A stretch of 64,000 bases of DNA from Chrysomallon squamiferum (Eukaryota; Mollusca; Gastropoda; Neomphalida; Peltospiridae): the NCBI GenBank assembly GCA_012295275.1, contig CM022670.1:24815755-24879754 (forward strand), in the 5' to 3' direction. The notes beneath the pieces are model-generated. The model was given only the letters and a program-made list of their open reading frames with translations. It searched no databases and had not been told where the DNA came from. The position numbers and the translations under genes are program-made. Shown in pieces: positions 40,998-51,685 of the stretch (positions are counted from its first letter, which is position 1; each line of letters opens with the position of its first letter).

Positions 40998-42142
40998 TTA
41001 TTATTTTGTAATTAAATTTCTATGTATGAAATAATAAATGAAAAACAAAATTAACAAAACAAGGAACTATCACATTCCAAATATACCAGTACTGTACTTT
41101 ACTTATTACTTGAAAACAAAATGTATTTAGGCCATATGAACACATACACTATCAAAGACACATTTTTAAGTTATTAGACTGATGACTTCTATCCAGTTTT
41201 ATTTAAAAGTGTGTGAAAATGATGTAATGTATTGTATTTCATTAGTATTAGTTGAATAAAAGTTAATTACAAGGTATGTTCAGTAACCTGAAATACTTTA
41301 CAGTTATTTAATTTATAGATAAAACACAATATAATACATCATTGAATAAACAGTATTTTTAAAGTAGCATATAATAATAATACATGCTAAAACAGTAAAA
41401 GTAAGAATTTCAGTTATTATGTATACATAACTAGAATTACAAAAATAATAATTGTTTTAGATTGAATTTTCCGAAAGGGATACATTTTTGTTTTGACTTT
41501 TAAATTTGCAGACAGGGTATTATATCTGCCCCCTAAAAGATGCTTATTGATTATTTTTTTATAAACTTTCTACACACACTAAAAGGTAAGTGGTTAAATA
41601 CAGCAAGTAGAAGCAATACAATTCTTCAACATTTCAAGCCATCAAAAAATTCCTCTTTACATCAATGTTAACCAGGGGGGGTACAGGAAGTAATCTTTCC
41701 ACAGACTGTAGTGCTAAAGTTTGTTACATCTTGAAATACTGCAGATATGATTAATTAAATATTTGTTTCTGTTGCATACATAATATTAATGCATTATTCA
41801 TTTATTGTGGTTGCTAAGGTATCAAAAATGCATATATCTTTTTTAAAAGATCCAGCAATTCTGAAATAAAAATGTATTGTTTTATTTTATTATCAAAAAT
41901 AAATATAAAATTTCGCATTCAACTTTGTGTTCGAGTATTATTAATATCAGAAATGATTTTAATATCAGAATCTAAATATCGCGGAAACATTTTCAGATAT
42001 ATTGAGTTGTAAATGATACTGCATTATAATTGCATATTATATATAATATATGCTCTTAAATAATACACCAATAAAGAATACACTTACTTGGTGAATACGC
42101 ATTTCTCATATATGGATTTACAGAGTAAACTTCGGTTCCCAT
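8078..42142 (-). CDS. VWA3B: VWA3B-like protein: two VWA domains and three Tudor-like units
   Basis: Complete gene read by hand. Exons in order: 42142-42088, 38395-38168, 37103-37012, 36341-36091, 35500-35341, 34731-34663, 34489-34383, 34174-33942, 31470-31277, 30847-30693, 27940-27802, 27522-27292, 27149-26958, 26712-26579, 26140-25896, 25507-25469, 24606-24478, 22609-22558, 22114-21958, 21558-21437, 20753-20706, 20303-20063, 15555-15456, 15062-14935, 14593-14444, 13858-13755, 13392-13361, 12545-12480, 11950-11885, 11436-11349, 11000-10899, 10311-10190, 9682-9424, 8861-8615, 8180-8078. The start codon is at 42142-42140 (MGTEVYSVNP) and the TAA stop at 8080-8078. Phases agree throughout except between 13361 and 12545. 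Together these give about 1,610 residues, against roughly 1,290 for human VWA3B (from memory). The call rests on a degenerate then a canonical VWA domain, each ending in a TGGR(F/Y)H motif, followed by DUF4537-type Tudor-like units. The family is linked to ciliated cells and human VWA3B to a recessive ataxia; its molecular role is not established. No signal peptide or membrane segment is seen, so a cytosolic or axonemal location is inferred. Oddities: a non-GT donor after 20706, a weak donor after 10190 and one unresolved phase. Confidence 0.88.
11349..13392 (-). CDS. VWA3B: VWA3B-like exons 27-30: lysine/glutamate-rich coiled-coil linker
   Basis: Small exons between Tudor-like units 1 and 2: 13392-13361 (PSNPTPPISE), 12545-12480 (DLERKLQKAREKLKKRKEKN), 11950-11885 (LKKQREECLRNLEKLKQQKS) and 11436-11349 (NIEKSTNTDYEVQVEKSTN). 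Exons 28 and 29 are each 66 bases, phase 0, with heptad-like charged sequence suggesting a single helix or coiled coil. The exon at 13361 ends in phase 1, whereas exons 28-30 need phase 0, so a small exon is missed or one boundary is wrong. The exon 28 acceptor is a tandem TAGCAG, which could add or drop one codon. Confidence 0.6.
13755..15555 (-). CDS. VWA3B: VWA3B-like exons 23-26: first Tudor-like unit (inside duplication copy B)
   Basis: Residues about 1092-1251. Exon 23 (15555-15456) ends with VIARNKEDGQYYPG, exon 24 (15062-14935) reads CPTPRYAYIIFTGSDTE then EVPTRFIIP, and exon 25 (14593-14444) reads RGDYVLVRVL ... FVPGTVQV ... EFYTVVLYNKQK. This alternation of 'dG.YYpG.V', 'y.v.F.dg' and 'GDyVla.v' is typical of Tudor-like barrels and fits DUF4537. 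Exon 26 (13858-13755) is a basic helix (VTTMRKNLVKISAERYRF) outside the duplicated segment. Exons 23-25 are the source of, or are paralogous to, the orphan exons at 1837-2841. Confidence 0.85.
15941..16355 (+). mobile_element. Internally deleted Tc1/mariner-type element with transposase C-terminal remnant
   Basis: The element is 415 bases and bounded by near-perfect terminal inverted repeats. The left end starts CAGGGTGTCCCAGAAGTC and continues through CGCGCACCAT at 15941-15967. The right end, read inward, is the same with one G-to-A change. A TA target duplication flanks it (15939-15940 and 16356-16357). Within it, an open frame to 16267 encodes the end of a transposase, with WPPRSPDLSPLDYFLW, in which the last D is the third catalytic acid of the DDD/DDE triad, and HLKSVVYQ. 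The rest of the catalytic core is gone, so it cannot mobilise itself. It sits in an intron, antisense to the host gene. Confidence 0.93.
16551..16920. other. Duplicated intronic segment with a 121-codon plus-strand open frame of doubtful coding value
   Basis: A 121-codon frame is open on the plus strand. The matching part of copy A (about 3427-3780) is similar in DNA but its frame is broken by small length changes, leaving only 64 codons. No domain, signal peptide or splice context is recognised. It is most likely intronic or repeat sequence rather than a gene. Confidence 0.4.
17621..20062. other. Large AT-rich intron of the VWA3B-like gene
   Basis: This is the 5' part (in gene orientation) of the ~4.5 kb intron between exons 22 and 23. 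The sequence is almost pure AT-rich filler; no exon, RNA gene or recognisable element was seen. Confidence 0.5.
20063..26712 (-). CDS. VWA3B: VWA3B-like exons 14-22: proline/basic linker and vestigial third block
   Basis: Residues about 703-1091. Exon 14 is helical and charged. Exon 15 (26140-25896) is rich in proline, arginine and serine, with RPQSAPP, TPPPRPSSA and HTARHRRHRP. Exon 16 is a 39-base lysine-rich exon. Exon 19 (22114-21958) again shows the opener SKKWLAKNGLIAKRLT, and exons 20-21 lead to YQRRLDKIVWDVLPESAKK, where blocks 1 and 2 have the helix just before the VWA domain. Instead of a VWA domain, exon 22 (20303-20063) is a charged helical region (NNREYMLKALEEANWPIRR...). This looks like a third repeat of the block that lost its VWA part. 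Exon 21 (20753-20706) is bounded by a non-canonical donor, ATGAGT on the coding strand. Confidence 0.8.
20754..21436. repeat. Irregular array of 'ATTTCAGTCAGTTATTTGTAAGAG'-like units in an intron
   Basis: Between about 21040 and 21400 a short phrase recurs with variation on the plus strand: 'gatatttcagtcag' , 'ttatttgtaagagtt' and 'ttttcaatgatatt'. There are roughly ten diverged copies spaced about 30-40 bases apart. It is an old, decayed tandem repeat lying in the intron between exons 20 and 21. A TTA run at about 20848-20880 precedes it. Confidence 0.5.
23404..23864. repeat. Intronic microsatellites (TA)n and (ATA)n
   Basis: A TA run near 23409-23431, an A run near 23608-23625 and an uninterrupted (ATA)n of about 45 bases near 23818-23863. 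They lie in the intron between exons 17 and 18 of the VWA3B-like gene. They generate spurious open frames of poly-Ile/Tyr/Asn. Confidence 0.85.
25705..25738. repeat. (GT)n microsatellite in an intron
   Basis: An uninterrupted GT run of about 34 bases, about 160 bases downstream (in gene direction) of exon 15. Confidence 0.95.
26958..31470 (-). CDS. VWA3B: VWA3B-like exons 9-13: canonical VWA domain
   Basis: Residues about 399-702. Exon 9 repeats the block opener as REWLEKYGLSAQKLDL. Exon 10 carries ARWKDGSEVHVHV. Exon 11 (27940-27802) has DWLQQGSRALFG followed by YVLIDTSASMQPS, an intact MIDAS DxSxS at about residues 540-544. Exon 12 supplies the second and third metal-site elements: STNTYAAI (threonine) and YLLTDGRPDQ (aspartate). 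Exon 13 closes the domain with VPIHAISFNCND and TGGRYHSY, then an acidic tail. All metal-coordinating positions expected for a VWA fold are visible, so divalent-ion-dependent protein binding is likely. Splice sites are canonical throughout this part. Confidence 0.88.
27941..30692. other. Large AT-rich intron between exons 10 and 11 of the VWA3B-like gene
   Basis: It contains a GT run at about 28820-28856 and a small direct repeat near 29275-29350 ('cttaatttgaagaa' plus a T-rich tract and 'tactgcacaatga', repeated as 'tactacacaatga'). Nothing else was recognised. Confidence 0.5.
32707..33072. repeat. Cluster of microsatellites (CAT)n, (ATT)n, (CA)n, (ATTT)n
   Basis: A compound CAT/ATT tract at about 32707-32781, a CA run at about 33005-33031 that passes into TA, and an ATTT tract at about 33049-33070. 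All are in the ~2.5 kb intron between exons 8 and 9. Confidence 0.9.
33520..33757. repeat. Possible inverted pair of decayed tRNA-like SINE fragments
   Basis: At about 33528-33600 the plus strand reads 'ggcactgtggttaagtcttt' and later 'gggatcaattc', like diverged A and B boxes of a tRNA-type promoter. At about 33680-33757 the minus strand reads 'ggcagactgtaactcagtgg', another tRNA-head-like phrase. The two face each other and end at the ATT-type microsatellite that starts at about 33757. The match is by eye and weak. Confidence 0.35.
33757..33932. repeat. (AAT)/(AAC)/(AATAAC) microsatellite beside exon 8
   Basis: About 175 bases of imperfect AAT, AAC and AATAAC repeats. On the coding (minus) strand it starts within about 10-20 bases of the exon 8 donor at 33941. 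Long open frames of poly-Leu and poly-Ile here are artefacts of the repeat. Confidence 0.95.
33942..42142 (-). CDS. VWA3B: VWA3B-like exons 1-8: N-terminal block with degenerate VWA domain
   Basis: Residues about 1-398. Exon 2 carries a WLQNYGLKKNRLTLTHLL segment (about 70-90). Exon 4 carries RRLEWLTTESRRIFG followed by the first strand of a VWA fold, SVTIVMDIKNMSP. The metal-site signature DxSxS is therefore altered to D-I-K-N-M, so metal binding in this domain is doubtful. Exon 6 has EAIYLFTEGTS where a functional domain would have LLTDG, and exons 7-8 have LPIHIVSFNCDSADT then TGGRFHAY, the closing signature of VWA3 domains. Exon 8 continues into KKKTYGGLPPGVGVRED and a short acidic helix. 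The pattern matches the second block at 26958-31470, so this looks like an ancient internal duplication in which the first domain lost metal binding. Confidence 0.85.
37312..38092. repeat. Microsatellites (GATA)/(GATACA)n and (ATGT)/(TG)/(GTCTGT)n flanking an intronic stretch
   Basis: A GATA/GATACA tract lies at about 37312-37427, and a second compound tract at about 37938-38092 that runs from ATGT through GT to GTCTGT. Both are in the intron between exons 2 and 3 of the VWA3B-like gene. They produce several overlapping low-complexity open frames that should not be taken as genes. Confidence 0.93.
38396..42087. other. First intron of the VWA3B-like gene
   Basis: A 3.7 kb intron that holds an ATA tract at about 40217-40273, an AAAT tract to about 40321, the 50-base minisatellite at about 40583-40834 and an ATT tract at about 40954-40997. 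No additional exon was recognised. First introns are common sites of regulatory elements but none is identifiable here. Confidence 0.5.
40583..40834. repeat. 50-base minisatellite, five tandem copies
   Basis: The unit contains 'ccactatatgcaacaaatat' and recurs exactly every 50 bases (starts of that phrase at 40591, 40641, 40691, 40741 and 40791). The first four copies look identical; the fifth has one T-to-C change. The near-identity implies very recent expansion or active homogenisation. There are no spacers between units. Confidence 0.97.
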
Positions 42143-42881
42143 GTTGCGATTGAAAACTTTCGAACAAATGAAAAATATAAGTTATGCAAATTTAGGTGAT
42201 TTTCATTCCGAATGAACATCAGTCAACAACAGCTAATTCTCCAATAACACATTCGAAACCATAAGAAATATGCTGTTCAGTGCTGCTAGTGATATAAATA
42301 ATTGTCTTAACAAAACGAGACATCATCCAGTCCTAACCACCATATTGTATACAGGTGCCCGTTGCTGGGGTGTACACCTTCGAGAAATTCCGTACATATC
42401 CGTCAATAATTATTTTGGTAACAAAATATTACGAAAGTATTATCTACAAAACCAGGCAAGTTTATATAATCCAAGAAAAAAAAAGTGTTTAGTAAATAAA
42501 TAAATAATATTTTATTTAAAAACAAAAGTCATTGTAAATGATAAAACACATCAGGATTTCAATTTTAATTAGTACAATCAATTCAAAATGGGTTGCCAAT
42601 TTTTAGTTATATTTCTAATCATCGTTGTGTATTACGAAAAGAGAACCATTTTCAACATAGTCGTGTTTAATTTGTATCATTTTTATCTTTTAAATAGAGT
42701 TTTACGTGGAAATATAATTATTCTAAACAGTTTTTAAAGTAGAAAGTTCATACAGTATATTAAATTTAGATTGTGTGTATAATATAGCATTCTTGTAATT
42801 ACAAATTCACATGTTTTGATGACGTTTTTCACGAATAGGTAGATCCAGGCTGTGAAAAAAAAAAAATTATTGACGGAAAAG
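42143..42881. promoter_or_regulatory. Head-to-head intergenic region, candidate bidirectional promoter
   Basis: The start codons of the VWA3B-like gene (minus, 42142) and the ZDHHC gene (plus, 42882) are 739 bases apart in divergent orientation. The gap must hold both 5' UTRs and both core promoters. Its GC content rises at about 42310-42400. No convincing TATA box or RFX X-box was found. Sharing of regulatory elements is inferred from the arrangement only. Confidence 0.6.
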
Positions 42882-45800
42882 ATGGCTCCGTTACCGATTC
42901 GGGTGTGTTTTGCTGCAGTCAGATGGACACCAGTTGTGTTTATCACAGCTATTATTTTTTGGTCGTATTATGCTTATGTTGTTGAGATGTGTATCTGTAA
43001 GTGGTTTAGCGTTTCTTTTCTGAAAATAGATATGTTCTCTATCAATTGTTATACTTTAAAGCTAAATGAAAATGCAAGTAACTGTGCAGTGTGTTATAGA
43101 GTGGAGTTGGAGATGACAGCGATGTCACATATAAATACAATATTGACACAATTTAGTAATGGACTTGATTATATAATATAATATAAATCTTAAACGATAA
43201 TTACCCCTGCAAAGCGATTTAAAGTAGAAATAAAATTAATTCAGTAATTTCTTTGGTTAATCACTCATCATTGTTTATTTCGAAACCTAGTAGTAGAACG
43301 TAGTAGAGTAATATTATTTTATCACATACATAAAACGATACATATTAAAAGATTGACTTTAGGGAACGAGTAAAATAAAGTGTAAATCAGTTATTATAAA
43401 CATTATAGATACTTACTGGATGATGTAACATTGTAAGCAGGAAGTAATTGTTGCCAGGTCTAATAGTGATAAGTAAACTAATCAACTATAGGACCTATGA
43501 GAGTAATTTATTAATTTTATTCTAAACTGGATGTCAGTGACCTAGCATTGGACAGCCTATGTATAAACCCAGTAGAAATACACATTTTCAGATTAATTAA
43601 TAATTACAAATCTTTAATATTGCCTCCTGACACATTTGGCTTTGATTAACCACGATGACTCAGCAGTCCTCAGTATGTGGTTCACAAATTCATAGATGTG
43701 TTTTTTCTCAGAATACTGCTATGATTTGTTCTTTTGATGGTAGAACAAATATAAAAATGGTCATGTTGGATATATTGCTTTGTCAAATCAATTAATTTTG
43801 TCTTTTTATATCATTATAGTGGTTCTTGTTTTTAAAAATAAAAATAATAAAAAACTGTATATGTAGTTAACCGTTATGATACATTCCATGTTTCATAGTA
43901 CAAATTACTTTATTTTGATCATTTATCACAGCAATACATTGTTCTGAACCAGTTTGGTTGAAATGATACTATTTGACTTTTGGTAACCTAAGAAGTTAAG
44001 TCCTTTAGGGTTGAGTTAAATATAAATCAATCAATTGTTTTATTTAAAGATTTGTTATTATTTCATGAAATACTGTGTAAATAAAAAATATATTTAAATT
44101 CCAGAAAGGATTCTTCAGTTTCATTTTTGAATATTATATGTACATGCTTGTAATGAACATAACCGATTTGTTTGTTAGAAAAATATTTATTTTTTTATTT
44201 TTTGAAACAACAGAAAGTATAGTCTGAATTACTGTTAATTTCATTTGTGAACACCATAACACTGTTTTGTTATTTTCATTTCAGTTTCTGTTCAGAACAT
44301 AGCAGAAAAAGGTCAGTATTTAATCATCAAATACTTTTATTAATCATTTTGCTCATTTCATCTTTTCAAGTTTTATGCTTTCTGTCTTACTTTATTGTAA
44401 TTTATGTATTTCAGTTTGAAATGTATCTATACTGTTAATATTTTAATGACAGTTTAAAACAAAGGCATAAATAGCCCAAGACCTTAAAAGATGATGCCAT
44501 GTGTCCATTGCACTGAAAAACTGTTACGTTTTAATCAGCTGACCATTATGTCACTATTTAGGCTGATTCAGATATGTCAAAGATTTCCAAGTTGATGATT
44601 TTATGACAGGGGTCTTGTGTTTCTTCATGTAGCATGTGTATGTATGACTAAATAGTATTGTTTATGGTACCAGCAAACTCAAAAATTACGCATCTAATGA
44701 AATGTAAAGCCAAAATTATTGTTAAATGAGTATACTAGCTGGAATCATTGCCAACCATTAGCAAAGATAAGCCAAAAAAACAATATAGACCTATCTTTGG
44801 CAGAGAACCAGCAATATCCACCCATATATCTTTCTGAGGTGTTTTCCACCACAAGATACTTGGGCTAAGGTCTAGATAATACGCAAGTATTTAAAAAATT
44901 TACAGATTTAAAAAAAAAAAAAATTGGTTTTAAATTTATATTTTTAGTAATTAAAATATTTTTTTATTAGTTTTTAATCATGTATTAGTATTATTCACAG
45001 TCATTGATATAATGACAGGGTTTTTTTTGTGTTTATATTTTTCAGTTATTTATCTATTATTGTATCATCCTATATTCATATTATTTACTTGGACTTATTG
45101 GCAAACGATATTTACTGCTACTGGGACAGTTCCAAAAGAGGTAAATTAAATATTTTATTTTGATTATTATAGAAATAAATTCATATTGACAAAGAATTCT
45201 TGTTGTTAATACATATGTTTTTGTAAATGACATCTACCAATTCCAAATAGATTTATGAGTATCTCTTTTTCTCTCTCACACCCCTTTAAAAATAAAACAT
45301 TTAGATGAAATAATAATACACATATTTTTATTCTATGTTTATTTATTTATTTAAATTTGGTTTTTTTAAAGTAGTAACATGGTTTTGGTTATTTTATTTC
45401 ATTTTATTTTATTTTATAATTTTTTTTTTTTCAGTTTTATTTGAGCAAACATGAGGTAGAATTGTTTGAACGCGAAACAAACGAAGATCGACAAAGGGAA
45501 ATGCTTATACAGTATGGACGTAACCTGCCTATTTTGAATCGCACTGTCTCTGGATGTATGTCAGCCTTTACTATAATTAATTCCCATTTTCACAAACCAG
45601 CATATCCCATTTCGTGTGATGTTTTATCTTCATATCAGCTAGCATCTTTTCATACAATAACCTGTTCTTTACTCTTTGCCTTGGTCAGCTTGAAAACACT
45701 GGCTGATGTATACCTGCTGTTCAGTCAGATTTAGAAATCTTCAAACTTAATTTGCCCAGTGTGAGAAAACAATAAGTGATAAGCTGGTTTGTGGAAACAT

Positions 45801-48428
45801 GGGTGAATTATTTTATAGCTGTTATTTTGTTTTATTACTTTAAAATTATATTAAAATTAAAAATGTCTATTAATAACATTATGGAATTCAGATAAATAGG
45901 TTTTTATTAATTCATTGCCATTATTCATTCATTTTCATATTTACAGATGAATCAGTGAAATTGATTGTATTTTTAGTATTTGTTTAAAGTATCAATATTT
46001 AATGCACTGTAAAGTTTAAGTTTAAAGGAGAATGTAATATGTTATTTTATTATTAATTTGCAGGTCCTAGATATTGTGATAAATGTAAATGTATTAAGCC
46101 AGACAGATGTCATCACTGTTCTGTGTGTGGCGTGTAAGTTGTACAGTTTTATCTTTTTTTTCTTTTAAATATAGAAATCTAAATAAATTTTCAACATAAC
46201 CATGCTGACAGAGTAGATTTAAAAAAGATTACAATGTATCTCGTGATTTCATGACTTTGACGTATTATTCATTTTGGTGTAAATTTGACAGGTTAAAAAG
46301 AAATTAATTGATTATAAACTGTACTGAAATTTAATGGGTCACACAGTGTTCAATATCTATCAATAAAAATTTGAAAAAATAAAAAACATTTGATATATTT
46401 TCAGTTTTGTCAAATTTATATTTTTTGGTTATCTAACTTTCAGTAATTACTTGGTTTGATCATGGATAACTATGATACATACAATAAAAACACATTTTTG
46501 CAACACCCCAATCATATTGTTTGCTTTGCTTTCTACATTCAGTGGAACAAAATTTACTGAAAAAGCACTCCTGTTTGAATTCATATATCATTTGCCATTT
46601 TGATCTTTGCTGACATACCTCAAACCAATGGAAAGCTCTACCATTGCACTGCATGATGGTATAGCAAATGTTTTGAAATATTGGCAGTTTCCATGAATTA
46701 TTGGCTAGAAAAGGGGGCCAAGCTGTCTGAAAACTATGTCAGCTGAGACAGTGTTGAATAAATGCTAATGATTGCTAAAATACGTCACATGATTGTAAAC
46801 CTGTGATTCTTTGTTTATTTCTCACCATTGTTTATGAAATTTTATCTGCTGTTTCATGGCTATTTCACACAAACTGATACAATTATATTAGATTGTAAGT
46901 GAAAATGTGAAGTTATTTTCAGGAAAGGTCTGAGACATAGAAAAGATCAGCTTCAGTGTGCTTGGGAGGCTCTGAGAAAAATAAAATTGGACAGTAATAT
47001 TGTATAACTTCAGTTTTCTCAACTGAATGCTTTTTGCATAGATCTCAGCAAATGTCCAACAAAATCTTTTGAAATTTTCATTACTGATAAAAAAGGGAGC
47101 AGAAAAAATGTTTATGATACAAAATTGTTTGTTTGTCATTTATGACTTTTTAAGAATGACATTTAAAAACTATTACACACAATCAAAAAAACCCAAAACA
47201 ACAAAAGTTCTGTTAAACATGCACATATATCTCAAAACTGTTTACTTGCAAAATCTGAGTTATGGAGATCTAGATTTTGACCTGAAACCAGTGAAATCAA
47301 ACCTATGGCCCCTTGCAAGTTTTTGACCAAAACAAAAATTAAAAATTAAAGAGTTTTTTTTTATTTTTTATCTCTTTTCTAATATATAACTGACATTGTA
47401 TCAAAAGTTCATGCAAAATCTGATAATAAGTATAAAAAATAAAAAAATAAATAAAAAATTAAATAAAATGATTTCACCACCAAGTGTCCTTTTAAATTAA
47501 AAAATGAAAGGTGTATGCAAATACCTTTAGTTATAACTTTTGTTGACAAATTTTATAATTTAAGCTAATGACTCATGTCTTGTGTCAACTAACACATATT
47601 TTACAGTCATAAAAGTTTATATTCAGAGTTCAGTATAACAAATACTTAACCACTTTCTAGCATTATATTATCTTTTTTTGAAAATTCTTTAAAGAATTGT
47701 ATTCATTCTTTCAGATGTGTTTTGAAAATGGATCATCACTGTCCATGGTATGTTTTTATTAATTATTATTATATTTTTATTCACAATTTTTTTCTACTTT
47801 CTTTTTTTCTTTTTTATTTATTTTTCTTTTTTTCAAGTATTTTAACTTTTATGCCAGTATATATTATTTAGCTTTTTAACATTATTATCATAATAATAAT
47901 AATAATAATAATTAAAACAAATTATGTACTTTATTACATGATTTAAATATCTAACATAATTCAGGTGTTTTGGTGGGGGTTTTTTTTTCCCATACTATTA
48001 TTAATAAAAGATTTGATTGAACTAAGCTAAAATATTCAGATTATGTTTTCAAGACAGAGCATGCCTTTTGACTGATTCTGATTTGATGACATCTGTTTTG
48101 TTTCAGGGTCAACAACTGTGTGGGATTTACCAACTACAAGTTCTTTATTCTTTTCTTGGGTTATGGTCTCTTCTATTGTCTATTTGTAGCAGCTTCCAGT
48201 TTAAAATACTTTATAGAATTTTGGAAGGTAGGTTTTGTCTTTATTATTATTATTATTATTTATCTTAATTAATTATTACATTTCTACTTTTTTATCACCA
48301 TCAGTGAACTTTTTTTGTATTTTGTATTTTTTTATTTATTGATTTTCAGATTGTTTTTTTTTTTTTTTTTTATATTATATATATATATATATTTTTATTA
48401 TATACTAATACTTTTCTGTATGGGTTAC

Positions 48429-48466
<38 letters not shown>

Positions 48467-51400
48467 AGCATATAAGAAACAACAAAATGAACATACTTTC
48501 ATTTTTAATTTTAAAAAATTAAATTTTAAGCTTTTGTTATTTGTTTTAATTCAAAGTTATATTTTTATTTCAGGGTGGAATAGGCACTGCTGGTGCTAAT
48601 CGCTTTCATATTTTGTTTCTGTTTTTTGTTTCTATAATGTTTGGTATCAGTTTAATATCTTTATTTGGATACCATTTATACTTGACTTGCAACAACAGAT
48701 CTACTTTAGGTGAGTAACATATACATCATAGCTCTTCAGTTGCTTTAAACCATCAACTAAAATTAAATTGTAGTGTATTGTAACTGGGTCAAATTATTAA
48801 TGATTCATTTCATTCAATAAAAATGACAGTTTTATTTTAGGTCATTAAATGATGGTTTAATCAACCTTTTCATAGAATTGTTATCTTTAATCTGCAATAT
48901 TAAAGAAATGATGTCTTAGTTTAAATATATTGCATATTATACCAAGTGGTAGTTACTAAAAATGTCTTTCTCTTACATTTAATTTAATATATTTTTTATA
49001 TATTTGTTAATTTATTCATTCATGCATCATCCATTCATTCATTCATTCATTCATTCATTCATTCATTTATTCATTTATTTATTTATATTTCGTATCCAGA
49101 GGCATTCCGAGCACCTATATTTCAAAGTGGTCCAGATAAAGATGGTTTTAGTCTGGGCCGAAGAGGTAATTTCCAGGAAGTATTTGGAGATAGAATGACA
49201 CATTGGTTTCTACCAGTATTTTCTAGGTAATAATGCTAGCATTAACTTTTTTCTTTCATTTCTTGATATCTTTGGATCTAATCTTTTATTACTGGTTGAT
49301 GAATAAAATAAAATAATTAAAAGAATTTAATGGTGGTTAATGTAAACAATTTTGGACAAGGATTGCTAATCAGATTATATGTTACAAATTTTATATCCAT
49401 ATTCATTTTCTAAGTGAAGTTTATTTATTAAAATTATGATTCACATTAATGGTCATGAATATTAAATAACATTTTTATTTTAATTGAAAAATCATTGTTA
49501 TATTTGAACTTTGCATTGAAAAATAGAAATGAAATGCATCATAACATAATAGAAATTAAATAGTTGTAGGGTGAGAATAAACTGATTGACTATAGTGTTT
49601 ATTGTCTAGGAAACTGGATTTAAGAAGAATATATTGTTATTAAAGTAATGTCTTTTTCTCTCTCTTTATTTCATTTGTTTGTGTTTTTTCTTTGGTCTAA
49701 AACGGTTCTTTCAAAGTTAATTTTGGGGTGTTAAAAAATACATTTTTGATCAATTTTGAAGAGGGGATGGCCTAAGAAAGATCATTATTTAAATTATAAT
49801 AAAAAGAAAGAAAACTGCACACTGATTTGAAAAATTTAGTATAACTCTTAATGAATACTGGAGATTAAATAGTGGTTTTATGTCTGTTTTTACCGTTTTA
49901 TTTTAAATGACTACAAGTTAAATTATTAATATATTCAAAAATATTGATATACTTTCATTCATTGTTAAAAAGTATAAGTTTATAACATTTCTTTTATTTG
50001 AGAGTTAAGGATTTTTAATGATTAACATCATAGTTTCACAGGTGAAGTTTGTGTATAAGTGATACTACATGTTTGTAACTCATGTTTGCTGTTATAGCCT
50101 AGGTGATGGGGTGTCCTTCCCGTCTCGTCTTCCGACCACTATGAGTTATCAGACTATGGGCAACACCCCCAGGTTAGCGTTTTTCATATGCTGTAAAACC
50201 CTTTGTTTGCATCTTTTTTCTTTTCTTTCTCATTTCTTTTTTTTTTTTAAATTAGAAAAGAAAAAAGTAAAAAGAAAGTACTTTTTTTTTCATTTTTTTT
50301 TCTGCTGAAATAACATGGGCACAGTGTAAGTTGTTAACAGAGTGGTGTTTGTGTGATTAATAGTGTATAACTTAATACATGTGACTAAAGATCTCAGCAA
50401 GCCCTTTATACCAAGATAAACAAATGTAAATAATAACATACCTGTTAATTCATTTACACTTTTACTTTATATATACTAAAAAAAATAGCTTAAAAATGGT
50501 AAACGAAAAGTGAAACCGATTATAAAAATGTTACAGACTTTAAAAACCCTATTCTTATGAAATTAATTAAATGTAATTGTCATCATTTATTATTATTTTC
50601 ATTCACCATCACAACCAGTTTGGCATCTAACAATCACAGCTTAATTTTGTTGATAAAACACTTGGTGTTTCCACATTTTATATACTTCCTTACAGCTGCC
50701 TGTTAAATAATGAAAGACATTAATATTTTGTTTACGTTTCTGTTTTATATTAAGAACAGAAACAATTTCTTTTGGCTTAGACACATTATACATTTTGAAG
50801 TTTAGTTTTTATAGAAGCTTTGTATCAGTTAACTTTATTTTTGTAACAGCATTTTTAAAGAGGAGTGTGGGTTTTAATTTTTTTGTGCTATAATTACTAA
50901 ATATATCTTCTGAGATATTGAATGTAATCTGCAGCTAAAGTAATATGCATCCTGTTTAAATCTAATTCATGCAGGTAAAACAAACAAAAGCTTAGCAGAA
51001 GGCAGCAGGGCTGTTCTATGCGTGCAGTATGTGTGTGTGACTTCATCTTTTGAAATAATTTAAAAATTTAAGATACTTTAAAATAGTTTTGTTTTCTTAT
51101 AAAATTAGTCTAATCCATTTTAAAATGTACATTTTGACAGTGAATTAACCAAGATATAAATAAATACCTAGAAAATGGGCTATTTTGACTGAATCTTTTA
51201 GATTGTTTTAAAAAAGAGAGAGCATCAGAGTGAGAAATTAATTACCAGATTAAATTAAAAAATAATAATAACAAAGAACATTTTACATGTACACACACAC
51301 ACACACTATTTAAGTACAGCTAGCTCAGTTGGTCTTGTCCAGTATTTTGCAAGTTATGGTTTTGGGATAACTAATAACATTATTTGTTGACAGTAATTAT

Positions 51401-51631
51401 TTATTAGTACTTCGAATACATTAGTACATGACAGCAATATATTGCATTATTGCCAAGTTATAAGTTCTCCTTGCCAGTATGTATATGGACAATATGATTT
51501 TTTTTTTTTTTTCTTACATTTTTAATTACTGGGGTTATTATATAGAACACATATTTTGCATATCCAGGTTCTTTTGTCATTGGAATTTTATTAAATTTTT
51601 AACCATAATTTATTTATTTATTTATTTATTT

Positions 51632-51685
<54 letters not shown>

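Noticed and set aside
45441-45734. 97-codon plus-strand frame as a separate small gene
   Set aside because: Its first part is ZDHHC exon 4 and the rest is read-through past the GTATGT donor at 45556.
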